Assembly (NCBI GenBank): GCA_016342415.1
Contig: JAEIOD010000003.1
Location: forward strand, 186,001 to 250,000
Length of the DNA stretch: 64,000 bases
Direction: 5' to 3'
Source: Clostridiales bacterium
GTDB taxonomy: Bacteria > Bacillota > Clostridia > Peptostreptococcales > Acidaminobacteraceae
Numbering within the stretch: the stretch's first letter is position 1; each line of letters opens with the position of its first letter. Below the pieces are notes generated by a model. The model was not told the DNA's origin. It did not search any database and was given only the letters and a program-made list of their open reading frames with translations. A program made the position numbers and the translations under genes. Below, piece after piece: positions 52,273 to 61,590 of this stretch.

Positions 52273-54024
52273 ATGATCATGAGAGATCGTGTGCAAAAGG
52301 CAATTAGTCAAAAGGAATCTATAGCCCATTACAACATCGATATTGATGTTTCTGATAGAAAAATTGTGACTTTAAATGGTGAAGTAGATTATTGGAACGA
52401 TGTTGTAGAAATTGGTCATACAGCAGCGAAAGTAAAAGGTGTAAGAAATGTCGTGAATGATATCACCTCAAAGGAATTCAAATTGGAAAAAGAGGATTTG
52501 AGTGATGAAATCAAACGTGTTAAAAATAATGGAAAAGTTGAATCTTGTGATGTTGTGATTATTGGCGGTGGCATATCTGGATGTTCAGTAGCCAGGGCGC
52601 TCAGTCAATATGATTTGGATATTGTTGTTTTAGAAAAAAACAGTGATATTTCCGAGGAAGCGACCAAGGCAAACAATGGTAACATTCACCCTGGGACACT
52701 AGCCAAACCAGGATCGTTAAAAGCGAAGTTGAATTTAAAAGGCAATAAAATGTATACACAGTTAGCCAAAGATCTGAATTTCGAATTAAAAAGACCGGGA
52801 TCATTGATTGTGTTTTATCGTCAAAAGGAATGGCGCATCGCTAAAGTTTTAAAAATCATTAAAAAAACAGGTATAGGTCATTTGATATGGCCACTTCGTC
52901 AAATGATGAAAGTACCTGGTGTGAAGTGGTTAAATGAAGAAGCTGTGAATAAACTAGAACCCAATCTTCTTGGTCATCCAATCGGTGGCATATGGATGAC
53001 AACCATGGGCATCGTAGAACCTCATGAAGTCTGTATGGCCTTTGCAGAAAATGCCATAGAAAATGGTGTTAAGTTTAAACTAAACACAAAAGTACTTGAT
53101 ATTAATAAAACCGATAATAAAGTTACAGAAGTCATTACAAATCATTCAACAATCAAATGTACTTACGTGATTAACTGTGCAGGAGTTTATGCAGATGCAG
53201 TTGCTGAGATGGTAGACGATAAATTCTATACCATTCATCCAAGACGTGGTGCCATAGCAATTTTTGATAAAAGTAGAAAAGGATTTATCAATACACCTTG
53301 TGGCGTAATTGCAAAGACTGACAGAACCAATAACACAAAGGGTGGAGGAGCAAGTTTAACACCAGAAGGCAACATGTTATGGGGTCCAACAGCAGTAGAA
53401 ACACCTTTTAAAGAAGATAAATCTGTTGAAGCTGCAGATCTTGACTATATTTTAAATCTGGGCAGTGGTGTGACTGATGAGATCAAAAAAAATGAAATCA
53501 TCACATTCTTTTCCGGTATCAGAGCGGCAGACTACAAAGAAGATTTTATTATTGAAGCATCTGAGACCGTAAAAGGATTTATCCACGTTGCTGGCATTCA
53601 ATCACCTGGATTGGCGTCAGCACCTGCTATCGCTGAAAGAGTTGAAAAAATTCTTTTGAAGATGGATAAAACGATTCAGAAAAAAACAGATTTTAAAAAG
53701 ACAAGAGAACCTGTTGTTAAGTTTAGAGACTTAAGTCATGAGGAACAAGATAAATGGATACAAAAGAATCCTAAATACGGCAATATTGTCTGCAGATGTG
53801 AGTTGATTACCGAAGGTGAAATCATAGATGCGATTCACGCACCACTACCAGGGACGACTATTGACGGTATAAAACGACGAACCCGAGCGGGTATGGGACG
53901 TTGTCAAGGTGGATTCTGTGGACCGAAAGTACTTGAAATTGTTGCTAGGGAACTGGATAAACCTTTAACGGAAATAACTTTAAAAGGATCTGATTCTTAT
54001 ATACTACACAAACAAAGTCGTTAA
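52273..54024 (+). CDS. GlpA-type FAD-dependent dehydrogenase with N-terminal BON domain and C-terminal BFD cluster
   Basis: The core (residues about 90-460) is a DAO/GlpA-like oxidase with GGGISG near 98-103, expected to oxidise a polyol phosphate to a ketone. The end carries a BFD-like 2Fe-2S site, C507-x-C509 and C544-x4-C549. Unusually, residues 5-65 form a BON domain (NIDIDVSDRKIVTLNGEVDYW, then KVKGVRNVVNDI). BON domains are normally found in periplasmic or membrane-associated proteins such as OsmY. There is no signal peptide. The start could also be ATG 52279. It overlaps the kinase gene region and is followed by its likely electron partner. Confidence 0.88.
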   Translation: MIMRDRVQKAISQKESIAHYNIDIDVSDRKIVTLNGEVDYWNDVVEIGHTAAKVKGVRNVVNDITSKEFKLEKEDLSDEIKRVKNNGKVESCDVVIIGGGISGCSVARALSQYDLDIVVLEKNSDISEEATKANNGNIHPGTLAKPGSLKAKLNLKGNKMYTQLAKDLNFELKRPGSLIVFYRQKEWRIAKVLKIIKKTGIGHLIWPLRQMMKVPGVKWLNEEAVNKLEPNLLGHPIGGIWMTTMGIVEPHEVCMAFAENAIENGVKFKLNTKVLDINKTDNKVTEVITNHSTIKCTYVINCAGVYADAVAEMVDDKFYTIHPRRGAIAIFDKSRKGFINTPCGVIAKTDRTNNTKGGGASLTPEGNMLWGPTAVETPFKEDKSVEAADLDYILNLGSGVTDEIKKNEIITFFSGIRAADYKEDFIIEASETVKGFIHVAGIQSPGLASAPAIAERVEKILLKMDKTIQKKTDFKKTREPVVKFRDLSHEEQDKWIQKNPKYGNIVCRCELITEGEIIDAIHAPLPGTTIDGIKRRTRAGMGRCQGGFCGPKVLEIVARELDKPLTEITLKGSDSYILHKQSR

Positions 54025-54042
54025 AGAAAAGGGGATGTGGTT

Positions 54043-55311
54043 GTGAAAAAAAGGCAAATGGACTTAGTAGTAATTGGTGGTGGTCCGGCAGGACTTGCTG
54101 CAGCGATTGAAGCTAAGAAACAAGGCATTGAAAAGGTCATCATCATAGAACGAGACAATACACTAGGAGGTATTTTACAACAGTGTATCCATGATGGCTT
54201 TGGATTGCATCGATTCGGTAAAAGATTATCTGGTTGTGAATATGCAGACAACTTTATTGTAGAATTAGAAAATGAAACCATTGAAGTCGCTTATGAAACC
54301 ATAGTACTTGAGATTACAAAAGATAAAGTGGTTTATGCCATGAACTCAAATGAAGGCATTGTTGAGTATTATGCAAAAACAATAATTTTAGCGATGGGAT
54401 GTCGTGAAAGAACAAGATCTCAAGCCTTTATATGGGGGACTAGACCAAGTGGTGTTTTAACCGCTGGTACTGTTCAAAGATACATCAACATTGAAGGGTA
54501 TTTACCTGGTAAAAAGGCAGTGATATTGGGTTCTGGGGATATTGGTTTGATTATGGCAAGGCGAATGACTTTAGAAGGCATTTCGGTAGAAGGGGTTTAT
54601 GAACTGATGAGTTCGCCTGGCGGGCTTACAAGAAACATAGCTCAGTGTTTGGTGGATTATGATATCCCACTACATTTATCAACAACAGTCATTCGCATTC
54701 ATGGTCAGCATAAGTTAGAAGGTGTAACGGTTGCTGAAGTAGATGAGAAAAGGCAAGTGATAGAAGGTACAAAGAGGTATATTGAATGTGATCTGTTGGT
54801 ATTGGCAGTTGGTCTGATTCCTGAAAATGAATTAACAAGACAGCTCAATATAGAAATTGATCCCAAAACCAATGGTCCTGTAGTGGATGAAAACTTTATG
54901 ACCTCGATGGCAGGTGTTTTTGCTGCAGGAAATGTGGTGACAGTATTTGACTTGGTAGATTATGTATCGCTCACTGGTGAAATGGCTGGACGTGGTGCTG
55001 CTAAGTATATTCAAGGTAACTTGGAGTTAGAACAAGACTATACAGAGGTGATGCCTGGTGAAAATGTATCGTTTGTTGTACCTCAGCGCATCAGAAAAGA
55101 CAATCTAGAACCGAAATTACCACTTTACTTCAGAGTAAGACAGAAACAGGAAAATGTAAAAGTGATTGCAAAAGTAGCAGAAACCATATGTTATCAGAAA
55201 AAACATCGTGTGGTACTTCCTCCAGAAATGTTGGTTGAAGAACTTGATAGTCAGTCTGTTAAGGACACCAGTCAGAATATTGTTGTAAATGTTAAGGGGG
55301 CCACGCTATGA
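54043..55311 (+). CDS. NAD(FAD)-dependent oxidoreductase, partner of the GlpA-like subunit
   Basis: The protein of 422 residues has an FAD site (VVIGGGPAGLAAAIEA) and a second dinucleotide site near the middle (KKAVILGSGDIGLIMARR), plus CREARTR-like MGCRERTRSQ. This layout matches the flavoprotein that sits beside GlpA-like and DUF1667 genes in many anaerobes. It probably passes electrons between the BFD cluster and NAD. GTG 54043 has AAGGGGA in place. Its stop overlaps the DUF1667 ATG by four bases. Confidence 0.86.
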   Translation: MKKRQMDLVVIGGGPAGLAAAIEAKKQGIEKVIIIERDNTLGGILQQCIHDGFGLHRFGKRLSGCEYADNFIVELENETIEVAYETIVLEITKDKVVYAMNSNEGIVEYYAKTIILAMGCRERTRSQAFIWGTRPSGVLTAGTVQRYINIEGYLPGKKAVILGSGDIGLIMARRMTLEGISVEGVYELMSSPGGLTRNIAQCLVDYDIPLHLSTTVIRIHGQHKLEGVTVAEVDEKRQVIEGTKRYIECDLLVLAVGLIPENELTRQLNIEIDPKTNGPVVDENFMTSMAGVFAAGNVVTVFDLVDYVSLTGEMAGRGAAKYIQGNLELEQDYTEVMPGENVSFVVPQRIRKDNLEPKLPLYFRVRQKQENVKVIAKVAETICYQKKHRVVLPPEMLVEELDSQSVKDTSQNIVVNVKGATL

Positions 55312-55679
55312 AAAAAGAATTTACATGCATTGTGTGTCCCGTCAGTTGCAGTTTAGTTGTAGATGAAAAAGACGGAAAGTTGACCGTTAGTGAGAATCAA
55401 TGCAAACGCGGTTTGGTATTTGGTGAAAATGAGTTTAGAAACCCTAAACGCATGTTGACGACAACCGTTAAAATTACAGGCAGTTCAGTAAAACGCTTAC
55501 CCGTCATCAGTGTGGATGAAGTTCCTAAGGATAGGCTGATTGAACTGGCGGAACTGCTCTACAAGGTGACTGTAAAAAGTCCCGTTCATAGAGGTGATAT
55601 TGTTGCTCAAAACATCGGGAATACCGGTGTGGATGTGATTGCAACAAGAACAATAAAACAGGAAAATAAGGAGATTTAA
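55308..55679 (+). CDS. DUF1667 cysteine-rich subunit
   Basis: 123 residues. C7-x2-C10-x3-C14 and C32 are placed to bind an iron-sulfur cluster, as proposed for DUF1667. FRNPKRMLTTTVKI and the PVISVDEVPK core are typical. It is coupled by an ATGA overlap to the FAD oxidoreductase. Members accompany GlpA-like/FAD pairs, where it may form the third subunit of a membrane-free dehydrogenase. The exact role is not established. Confidence 0.88.
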   Translation: MKKEFTCIVCPVSCSLVVDEKDGKLTVSENQCKRGLVFGENEFRNPKRMLTTTVKITGSSVKRLPVISVDEVPKDRLIELAELLYKVTVKSPVHRGDIVAQNIGNTGVDVIATRTIKQENKEI

Positions 55680-55680
55680 G

Positions 55681-57099
55681 ATGGAGCAATCAAGAGTAGT
55701 TGAGTATTTTGAAGGTAAATTAGGCAAAGAAAGAGTTTTAACAGAAAACTCTGTTTTACAAGAATTTGCAACAGATATTACAGGGTTAAGAATGGTTCAA
55801 AAACATTTTGGTTGGTCATCTGATCAATTGGCAACATGTGTTTTAAAAATTCAAACAAAAGAAGAAGCGTCTGAAGTGATTACATTCTTAAATGCTGAAA
55901 AAATTGTGAATGTACCAAGAACAGGGGGTTCAGGAGTCTGTTTGGGTTTGGAAACTCCAGCTCAGAGCGTTGTTTTAGACTTGAGTGATATGAATAAAAT
56001 CTTGGAAATCAATGAAGAGAACCTAACCGTTACTGCTCAAGCAGGTGTGCCGTTACAAGTCCTTGAAGAAACATTAAATAAGAAGGGATACACGTCGGGT
56101 CATTTTCCACAGTCGTTACCTCTAGCGCAAATGGGTGGTTTGGTAGCCACTAGAAGTATTGGTCAGTTCTCAACATTATATGGTGGTATTGAAGATATGT
56201 TAGTGGGTATCGAAGGTGTTTTACCTGATGGGACACTTACAAGAATCAAGAACAATCCAAGAAAATCAACTGGTCCGGATTTAAGACATATCTGGTTGGG
56301 TTCAGAAGGTGCTTTTGGTGTGATCACTGAAGTGACTGTAAAGATTTTCAAACAAGCACCTGAGCGAGTGATGCAGGCTTTTGCCATAAAAGACTTCAAA
56401 GATGGTTTGTCAGTAATTAAAGAAATTGTACAAGCCGGATGGAAACCAGCTGTAACAAGATTACATGATAGAACTGAAGCGGCTGAAAGTTATGGTCCGT
56501 TTGTTGAAGAAGGTGAGAGTATCATGTTGTTCTTATCTGAAGGTCCAGAAGGATTTGCAAGCTTAGAAGGAAAAGAAGTAGCAAGAGTTGCCTTAAAATA
56601 TGGTGCTAGACCTCTTGGCAGTAAACCACTTGAGATCTGGTTGGTTCATAGAAATGATATTTGTGACCATCTGGATATGTATGCTGTACAAGGTGCCGTT
56701 GCAGATACATGTGAAATTTCAGCAATGTGGTCTGATATTGGCACAATCTATGATGAAGTTATTGAAAGAGTAAAAAATGAAGTCCCTCATTTAGTAGCTG
56801 TTACTGGTCATTCATCTCACAGTTACGAACAAGGTACAAATATTTACTTTATGTTTGGTGCCATGTGTGCGCCTTCAACTGAAGCTGCTCAAAAGACATA
56901 TGACCAGTTATTTGGTATCATTATGGAAACAACACTAAAATACAACGGTTCAATATGTCATCACCACGGTGTTGGCAGATACAGAGCCAAGTGGATGAAA
57001 CAAGAGTTGGGCACTGCGTATACAATGTTGGAAAGAATTAAAAATGCTTTTGATCCAAATGGCATTATGAATAGAGGCGTTTTATTACCACAAGAATAA
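55681..57099 (+). CDS. FAD-linked oxidase similar to alkyl-DHAP synthase
   Basis: The protein belongs to the GlcD/VAO-type FAD family: FAD loop PRTGGSGVCLG near residue 82 and LWLGSEGAFGVIT-like HIWLGSEGAFGVITE. The C-terminal features are closer to alkyl-dihydroxyacetone-phosphate synthase: GHSSHSYEQGTNIYFMF and ICHHHGVGRYRAKWM, the Tyr- and His-rich loops of that enzyme. The natural reaction could be on a glycerol ether, a 2-hydroxyacid or another compound. It lies one base after the DUF1667 stop and 12 bases before EtfB. Confidence 0.85.
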   Translation: MEQSRVVEYFEGKLGKERVLTENSVLQEFATDITGLRMVQKHFGWSSDQLATCVLKIQTKEEASEVITFLNAEKIVNVPRTGGSGVCLGLETPAQSVVLDLSDMNKILEINEENLTVTAQAGVPLQVLEETLNKKGYTSGHFPQSLPLAQMGGLVATRSIGQFSTLYGGIEDMLVGIEGVLPDGTLTRIKNNPRKSTGPDLRHIWLGSEGAFGVITEVTVKIFKQAPERVMQAFAIKDFKDGLSVIKEIVQAGWKPAVTRLHDRTEAAESYGPFVEEGESIMLFLSEGPEGFASLEGKEVARVALKYGARPLGSKPLEIWLVHRNDICDHLDMYAVQGAVADTCEISAMWSDIGTIYDEVIERVKNEVPHLVAVTGHSSHSYEQGTNIYFMFGAMCAPSTEAAQKTYDQLFGIIMETTLKYNGSICHHHGVGRYRAKWMKQELGTAYTMLERIKNAFDPNGIMNRGVLLPQE

Positions 57100-57111
57100 A
57101 AAGGATAACTT

Positions 57112-57912
57112 ATGACCATTATTAGCTGTATAAAACAAGTATATGATTTAGATATCGTTTTAAAAGATGATTGGGTTGTTGAATCGGATGACGTATCAAT
57201 AAACATTGATTATGCCAATCGTATCATGAATACTTTTGATGAAACTGCACTTGAACTGATGTTACGTTTAAGTGATGAACATAAGGTTAAAACCAAAGTC
57301 GTCACTTTAGGTGATCAAAAGAGTGACACCATCTTACGTAAATCGATGGCAGTCGGTGTAGATGAAGCTGTTCGAATTGATGTTTTGGAAAATCTTGATT
57401 TTAAACCAGAACAAGTGGCATTTCAGCTTAAAGCATATATCCAAGAAGAAAACAATAAAGATATCCAGATTGTTATGTGTGGTAGACAAGCGGATAATGG
57501 TAATCATGGTCAAACAGGTCAGCTCCTAGCAGAAATGCTGGGCTGGCCTTGTATTACTATGGTGACCGATATAAAAAAGGTAAAAGATGAGTATAAAATA
57601 AGCCGTATGGTGGATTCGGGTATAGAACATCTTTATATCAATACACCTGTGGTTGTAACGGTTACTCAATCAGATAACAAATTACTTAGAATGGCGACTT
57701 TAAAAGCCATGTTAGATGCCAAGAAGAAACCGATTGAGGTTTATTGTAGCAAAGAAATAAATGAAACTGTATCACTGACTTATAAACTAGAAAAACTGAC
57801 TATCAATACACCAAAGAAACATTGCATCTTTTTTGAAGATAAAGACGGTAACTCTAAAACAGATCAACTGATACAGTTGCTTAAGAAACAATTAGGAAAT
57901 GAGGTGTACTAA
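57112..57912 (+). CDS. etfB: Electron transfer flavoprotein beta subunit (EtfB)
   Basis: 266 residues. The opening IISCIKQVYDLD, the NTFDETALELMLRL segment, and CGRQADNGNHGQTGQLLAEMLGWP are family signatures. EtfB binds AMP or a second flavin with EtfA and moves electrons between dehydrogenases. AAAGGATAAC precedes the ATG. It sits between two FAD oxidases, the usual setting of ETFs serving specific dehydrogenases. Confidence 0.92.
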   Translation: MTIISCIKQVYDLDIVLKDDWVVESDDVSINIDYANRIMNTFDETALELMLRLSDEHKVKTKVVTLGDQKSDTILRKSMAVGVDEAVRIDVLENLDFKPEQVAFQLKAYIQEENNKDIQIVMCGRQADNGNHGQTGQLLAEMLGWPCITMVTDIKKVKDEYKISRMVDSGIEHLYINTPVVVTVTQSDNKLLRMATLKAMLDAKKKPIEVYCSKEINETVSLTYKLEKLTINTPKKHCIFFEDKDGNSKTDQLIQLLKKQLGNEVY

Positions 57913-57913
57913 T

Positions 57914-58900
57914 ATGAGAATTGGTATAGTAGGGGAACTAGATAAAAATGGATTAAGTTATCAAACCTATGATTCAATTTTAAAAGTTAAAAACTTACCT
58001 CTAGAAAATAATGTTCTAGAGATTGATCTTATATTATTAGACGCTGAAGAAGAAGACATAAATGCACTGCCTTGTGATAGTGTTTTTGTTTACAATCAGT
58101 TAACTGGTGAAAATCATATTGATAAAACGGTTAAAGCGATAGAAGATTATTATTTGAATAATGATCCTCTATTGGTAGTCGTATCACTTGATAACAATAC
58201 GGACAGTATTATTCCTAAAGCTGTTATTAAGATAAATACAGATATAAATCATACCAAAATGATTACAGGATTTCTTGAATGTGACCATGTTCTGTTTGAA
58301 GAAAATATAAATAAGGTTATTGTGACCAAACCCGTTTACGGTGGTAATGTTATGGCCCACTACAGTATAGAAAAGTCGGCAATTGTCTCTTTTAAACATA
58401 ATATTAAATCAAAAACAAAACTAGAACTTAAAAATCCAAAAATCAATTTTGTAGAATGTCAAAGCCATTTTGATAACCATCATATCAACAGTGTTGATAT
58501 GGAGTATATTGAAGAAGAAGGATTAGAAGACTCTGATTTTGTTGTGGTTTGTGGTAAAGGTGTTGGTAGCAAAAAAGCAGTTGAAGAGATTGCTACGTGG
58601 GCAGCAACCGTTGGTGCAGCAATTGGTGGCACAAAGAAAGTCATAGATCATGGTTGGCTTCCTATACATCATTTAATCGGACAAACCGGTCATACAATAT
58701 CACCTAAAACCTGTTTAGTGATTGGTGCTTCAGGTGCAACCCCTTTTATTAATGGTATAATTGGATCTGAGAAAATAATCGCCATCAACAACGATAAAAA
58801 CGCAAGGATTTTTGATTATGCTGATATTGGAATTGTTGAGGATTATAAAGTGATTACATCAGGTTTAATAACAACATTTAATGAGTTGGAGTGTAAGTAA
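57914..58900 (+). CDS. etfA: Electron transfer flavoprotein alpha subunit (EtfA)
   Basis: 328 residues. The C-terminal FAD-binding domain is clear: VVVCGKGVGSKKA, GWLPIHHLIGQTGHTISPKTCLVIGASGA and IFDYADIGIVEDY. The N-terminal domain is more divergent. ATG 57914 starts just after the EtfB stop, with GAGGTG in the end of etfB. No extra ferredoxin domain is fused to it. Start and stop overlap the neighbours by a base or so, so the stoichiometry is likely coupled. Confidence 0.92.
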   Translation: MRIGIVGELDKNGLSYQTYDSILKVKNLPLENNVLEIDLILLDAEEEDINALPCDSVFVYNQLTGENHIDKTVKAIEDYYLNNDPLLVVVSLDNNTDSIIPKAVIKINTDINHTKMITGFLECDHVLFEENINKVIVTKPVYGGNVMAHYSIEKSAIVSFKHNIKSKTKLELKNPKINFVECQSHFDNHHINSVDMEYIEEEGLEDSDFVVVCGKGVGSKKAVEEIATWAATVGAAIGGTKKVIDHGWLPIHHLIGQTGHTISPKTCLVIGASGATPFINGIIGSEKIIAINNDKNARIFDYADIGIVEDYKVITSGLITTFNELECK

Positions 58901-60489
58901 TGAAGAGAATAAGACTGAATCAGAATGACGATACATACAGTGATTATTTAATGGATGCTTCACTTCTACAAGGTCATGCAGAGGAACTTGTATTTTGTCA
59001 TACCACAAAAGAGGTGAAAGTACTACTCGATGAATGTTATATGAATCAAAAACCTTTGACCATACAGGGAGCTATGACAGGTATTTGTGGCGGAGGGGTA
59101 CCAGGCGGTGGCTGTATTTTGAACTTATCGGAAATGAATGATGTCAAAGGAATGTCATACAATGAAACAAGTGATACATTTTCAATAAAAGTTGCTCCCG
59201 GTTTATTATTGAAAGATTTAAACAATCTGTTATTGAGCCAAAAAATAAACACCTCCAATTGGACAGACGAGGATAAACGAACTTATGAAAGTTTTATAAA
59301 AGCTAAACCTAAGTTCTTTCCACCAGATCCGACCGAGGTAATGGCGAGTATTGGCGGTATGGTTGCCTGTGATGCATCAGGAGCTTGTTCGTTTAAATAT
59401 GGCTCTACCAGAGATTATGTTGAATCAATAAAAGTGGTGATCCTAATAGAGGGCGTTTCAGAAGTTGTAACCATAAAAAGAGGTCATTATACTTATAAAG
59501 AGATCAACACACTCTTTCATTGTGATATGCCATTACCCCGTTGGCGTGTACACAACAAATATTTAAAAGATGTGGCAGGTTTGTATTATACTGACGACAT
59601 GGATTTAGTGGATCTTTTTATCGGTTCAGAGGGGTTGTTCGGTGTGATAACCGAAGTCGAGTTAAAATTAATCAATACGCCTGAGATCAAGATGGGGCTT
59701 ATGTTATTTTTGGATAAGACAGATAAGATGATTGATTTCATAAACTGGTTAAGAGGTGACAATATTTCTGATATTGAGTCGTTGACAGAAAAGCCGTGTG
59801 CTATAGAGTATTTTGATAAACATACCTTTGAGATGTTAAATGATTTTAGAGACTTGAAAACAGAAATAAGCCAGTTGCCTAGTATTTCTGACTTACATCA
59901 AGGTGGTTTATATTTGGAATTTCATTTAAATGAGGAAGCTCTTTTGGATGATGTGATGGCACAGTTATTTGACAGTTTGAATACTTTTGGTATCAATGAG
60001 GCTGAACAGTGGCTTGCTTTGGAGTCTTCGGATTATGATAAATTAAAAAACTTTCGACATTCTGTACCGGAATGTGTTAATATTTTAGTAGCCAATCAAA
60101 AGTTAATAGAACCAACAATAAATAAAATTGGCACAGATATGGCTGTACCTAATGAAGCGTTACATGATGTTTTAACAATGTATCAAACAGATAGCAAAAA
60201 TAAAAAAATAAAGACTTTTGTATTTGGTCATATAGGAGACAATCATTTACATGTAAATATAATCCCTAAAGATTACAATGAGTATTCTATGTCATTAGAT
60301 CTTGTGAAAGCTTGGGGCAATCAAGTGATTAAGTGGCGTGGTACTGTTACAGCTGAACATGGTATTGGAAAGCTTAAAAAAGAGTTGTTAAAGCAAATGA
60401 TGACCCATCGAGATATAGAGTCTATGAAAACCATAAAGAAGATTATAGAGCCAAGTGGACTCATAAACCAAGGCACCTTATTGGACTGA
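58900..60489 (+). CDS. FAD-linked oxidase of the GlcD/D-lactate dehydrogenase type
   Basis: 529 residues. The FAD domain reads TIQGAMTGICGGGVPGG and IASIGGMVACDASGACSFKYGSTRDYV; the C-terminal cap carries the family's metal and substrate loops FGHIGDNHLHVNI and TAEHGIGKLKKELL. It should oxidise a 2-hydroxyacid and pass electrons to EtfAB, as in ETF-linked lactate dehydrogenases; the substrate is not fixed by the visible motifs. It overlaps the etfA stop by one base. Confidence 0.88.
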   Translation: MKRIRLNQNDDTYSDYLMDASLLQGHAEELVFCHTTKEVKVLLDECYMNQKPLTIQGAMTGICGGGVPGGGCILNLSEMNDVKGMSYNETSDTFSIKVAPGLLLKDLNNLLLSQKINTSNWTDEDKRTYESFIKAKPKFFPPDPTEVMASIGGMVACDASGACSFKYGSTRDYVESIKVVILIEGVSEVVTIKRGHYTYKEINTLFHCDMPLPRWRVHNKYLKDVAGLYYTDDMDLVDLFIGSEGLFGVITEVELKLINTPEIKMGLMLFLDKTDKMIDFINWLRGDNISDIESLTEKPCAIEYFDKHTFEMLNDFRDLKTEISQLPSISDLHQGGLYLEFHLNEEALLDDVMAQLFDSLNTFGINEAEQWLALESSDYDKLKNFRHSVPECVNILVANQKLIEPTINKIGTDMAVPNEALHDVLTMYQTDSKNKKIKTFVFGHIGDNHLHVNIIPKDYNEYSMSLDLVKAWGNQVIKWRGTVTAEHGIGKLKKELLKQMMTHRDIESMKTIKKIIEPSGLINQGTLLD

Positions 60490-60508
60490 CAACTAAAAGG
60501 AGGATTTG

Positions 60509-61231
60509 ATGAAATATAAACCATCGGTTCCGGTGTATATTCAAATTAAAGATGATATTATTGAAAAAATACGACAAGGAAAATGGCAGGAAAACCAGAA
60601 AATTTCATCAGAACAACAACTTATAGCAGAGTATAATGTTGGTAGAGGTACTGTCAGAGAAGCGATAAAACTCGTTATAGATGAAGGCTACTTATATATT
60701 AAAAAAGGTGTGGGTACATTTGTCAGCCAAAAAGATGTCGGTATCTCAATAGAGCCTTTTGTAAGTTTGACTTATTTTATTAAAATGAGAGGTTTACAAC
60801 TAATAACAACGATTTTAAAAGAAGAAGAAATGACTGTAACAAAAGAGTTATCAGAGTTTACTGGTCTAGAGCAAAATTCCAAATGTTTATTTGTTAAACG
60901 TGTCAGGGTATTGGAAGGCAATCCGATTGCTATTGAAGAATTTTATTTCTCTGATAAGTCATTTGAGTACTTAAAGGATTATGATTTTACAAAAGGCATT
61001 TCTCATTATCTATTTGAAGACCATAAAATTGAAGTTGGCAAGATGTCGATGGATTTTGAAGTGCTTCAATTAACTGAGGAAGTAAAAGACTTGTTGAAGT
61101 TAGAAGCAAAAACTAAAATGATTAAAAGTTGCCGTACGGTAAGAATGAATCCTGGTAATGAAATCCTATATTTCTTACAGTTCTATTGTGGTGAAAAGCT
61201 CAGTCGAATTGGCATAAATGGATTTGTCTAA
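60509..61231 (+). CDS. GntR-family regulator with UTRA ligand domain (HutC subfamily)
   Basis: 240 residues. N-terminal winged helix (PVYIQIKDDIIEKIRQGKW, SSEQQLIAEYNVGRGTVREAIKLV), then a UTRA effector domain (LFVKRVRVLEGNPIAIEEFYF to LQFYCGEKLSR). It is the last gene of the operon, read with it, and is the natural candidate to bind the palindromes at 50659-50684. ATG 60509, with AAAAGGAGG at 60495-60503, is better than TTG 60506. Its ligand is probably the operon's substrate or an intermediate. Confidence 0.9.
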   Translation: MKYKPSVPVYIQIKDDIIEKIRQGKWQENQKISSEQQLIAEYNVGRGTVREAIKLVIDEGYLYIKKGVGTFVSQKDVGISIEPFVSLTYFIKMRGLQLITTILKEEEMTVTKELSEFTGLEQNSKCLFVKRVRVLEGNPIAIEEFYFSDKSFEYLKDYDFTKGISHYLFEDHKIEVGKMSMDFEVLQLTEEVKDLLKLEAKTKMIKSCRTVRMNPGNEILYFLQFYCGEKLSRIGINGFV

Positions 61232-61264
61232 TCAATTAGAGATGGTCATAACATATAAAACAAG

Positions 61265-61298
61265 GTCATGTAGATCATAACTGATTTACATGACTTTT
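61265..61298 (+). terminator. Terminator of the polyol/ETF operon
   Basis: GTCATGTAGATCA (61265-61277) pairs with TGATTTACATGAC (61282-61294) around TAAC, with one G-U pair, followed by TTTT. Confidence 0.82.
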
Positions 61299-61531
61299 CT
61301 GTTTAATTAAGTACATACAACTTCTGATCATTTGTAGGGGAGTTGAATATTTATTTATAAATAACCATTTTGATGAGAAGTCAAATATTTTCTAGTTTTG
61401 GGCCTTTTAATAGGATAACCACTCAATAGTGAGAAATATTGGTCATAAATAGTACGATTAAGATGGCTAGATAAATTTATACAAAGAGTGTTCATGGATT
61501 TAATTTAAACCATAAATTCGTCATTTATTAC
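61299..61531. other. Intergenic region before the LuxR/DUF2087 gene, nothing coding
   Basis: AT-rich, with no frame or repeat. The promoter begins at 61532. Confidence 0.45.
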
Positions 61532-61567
61532 TTGAGTTATTATAAACAAAACAATATACTGTTTATA
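61532..61567 (+). promoter_or_regulatory. Promoter with inverted-repeat operator, LuxR/DUF2087 gene
   Basis: TTGAGT (61532-61537), 17 bases, TATACT (61555-61560) form a good promoter. TATAAACA (61541-61548) and TGTTTATA (61560-61567) are a perfect inverted repeat around the -10, which suggests negative autoregulation. The same half-site recurs upstream of the next gene. Confidence 0.72.
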
Positions 61568-61590
61568 GTAGATATAAATAAGGAGTGTTT

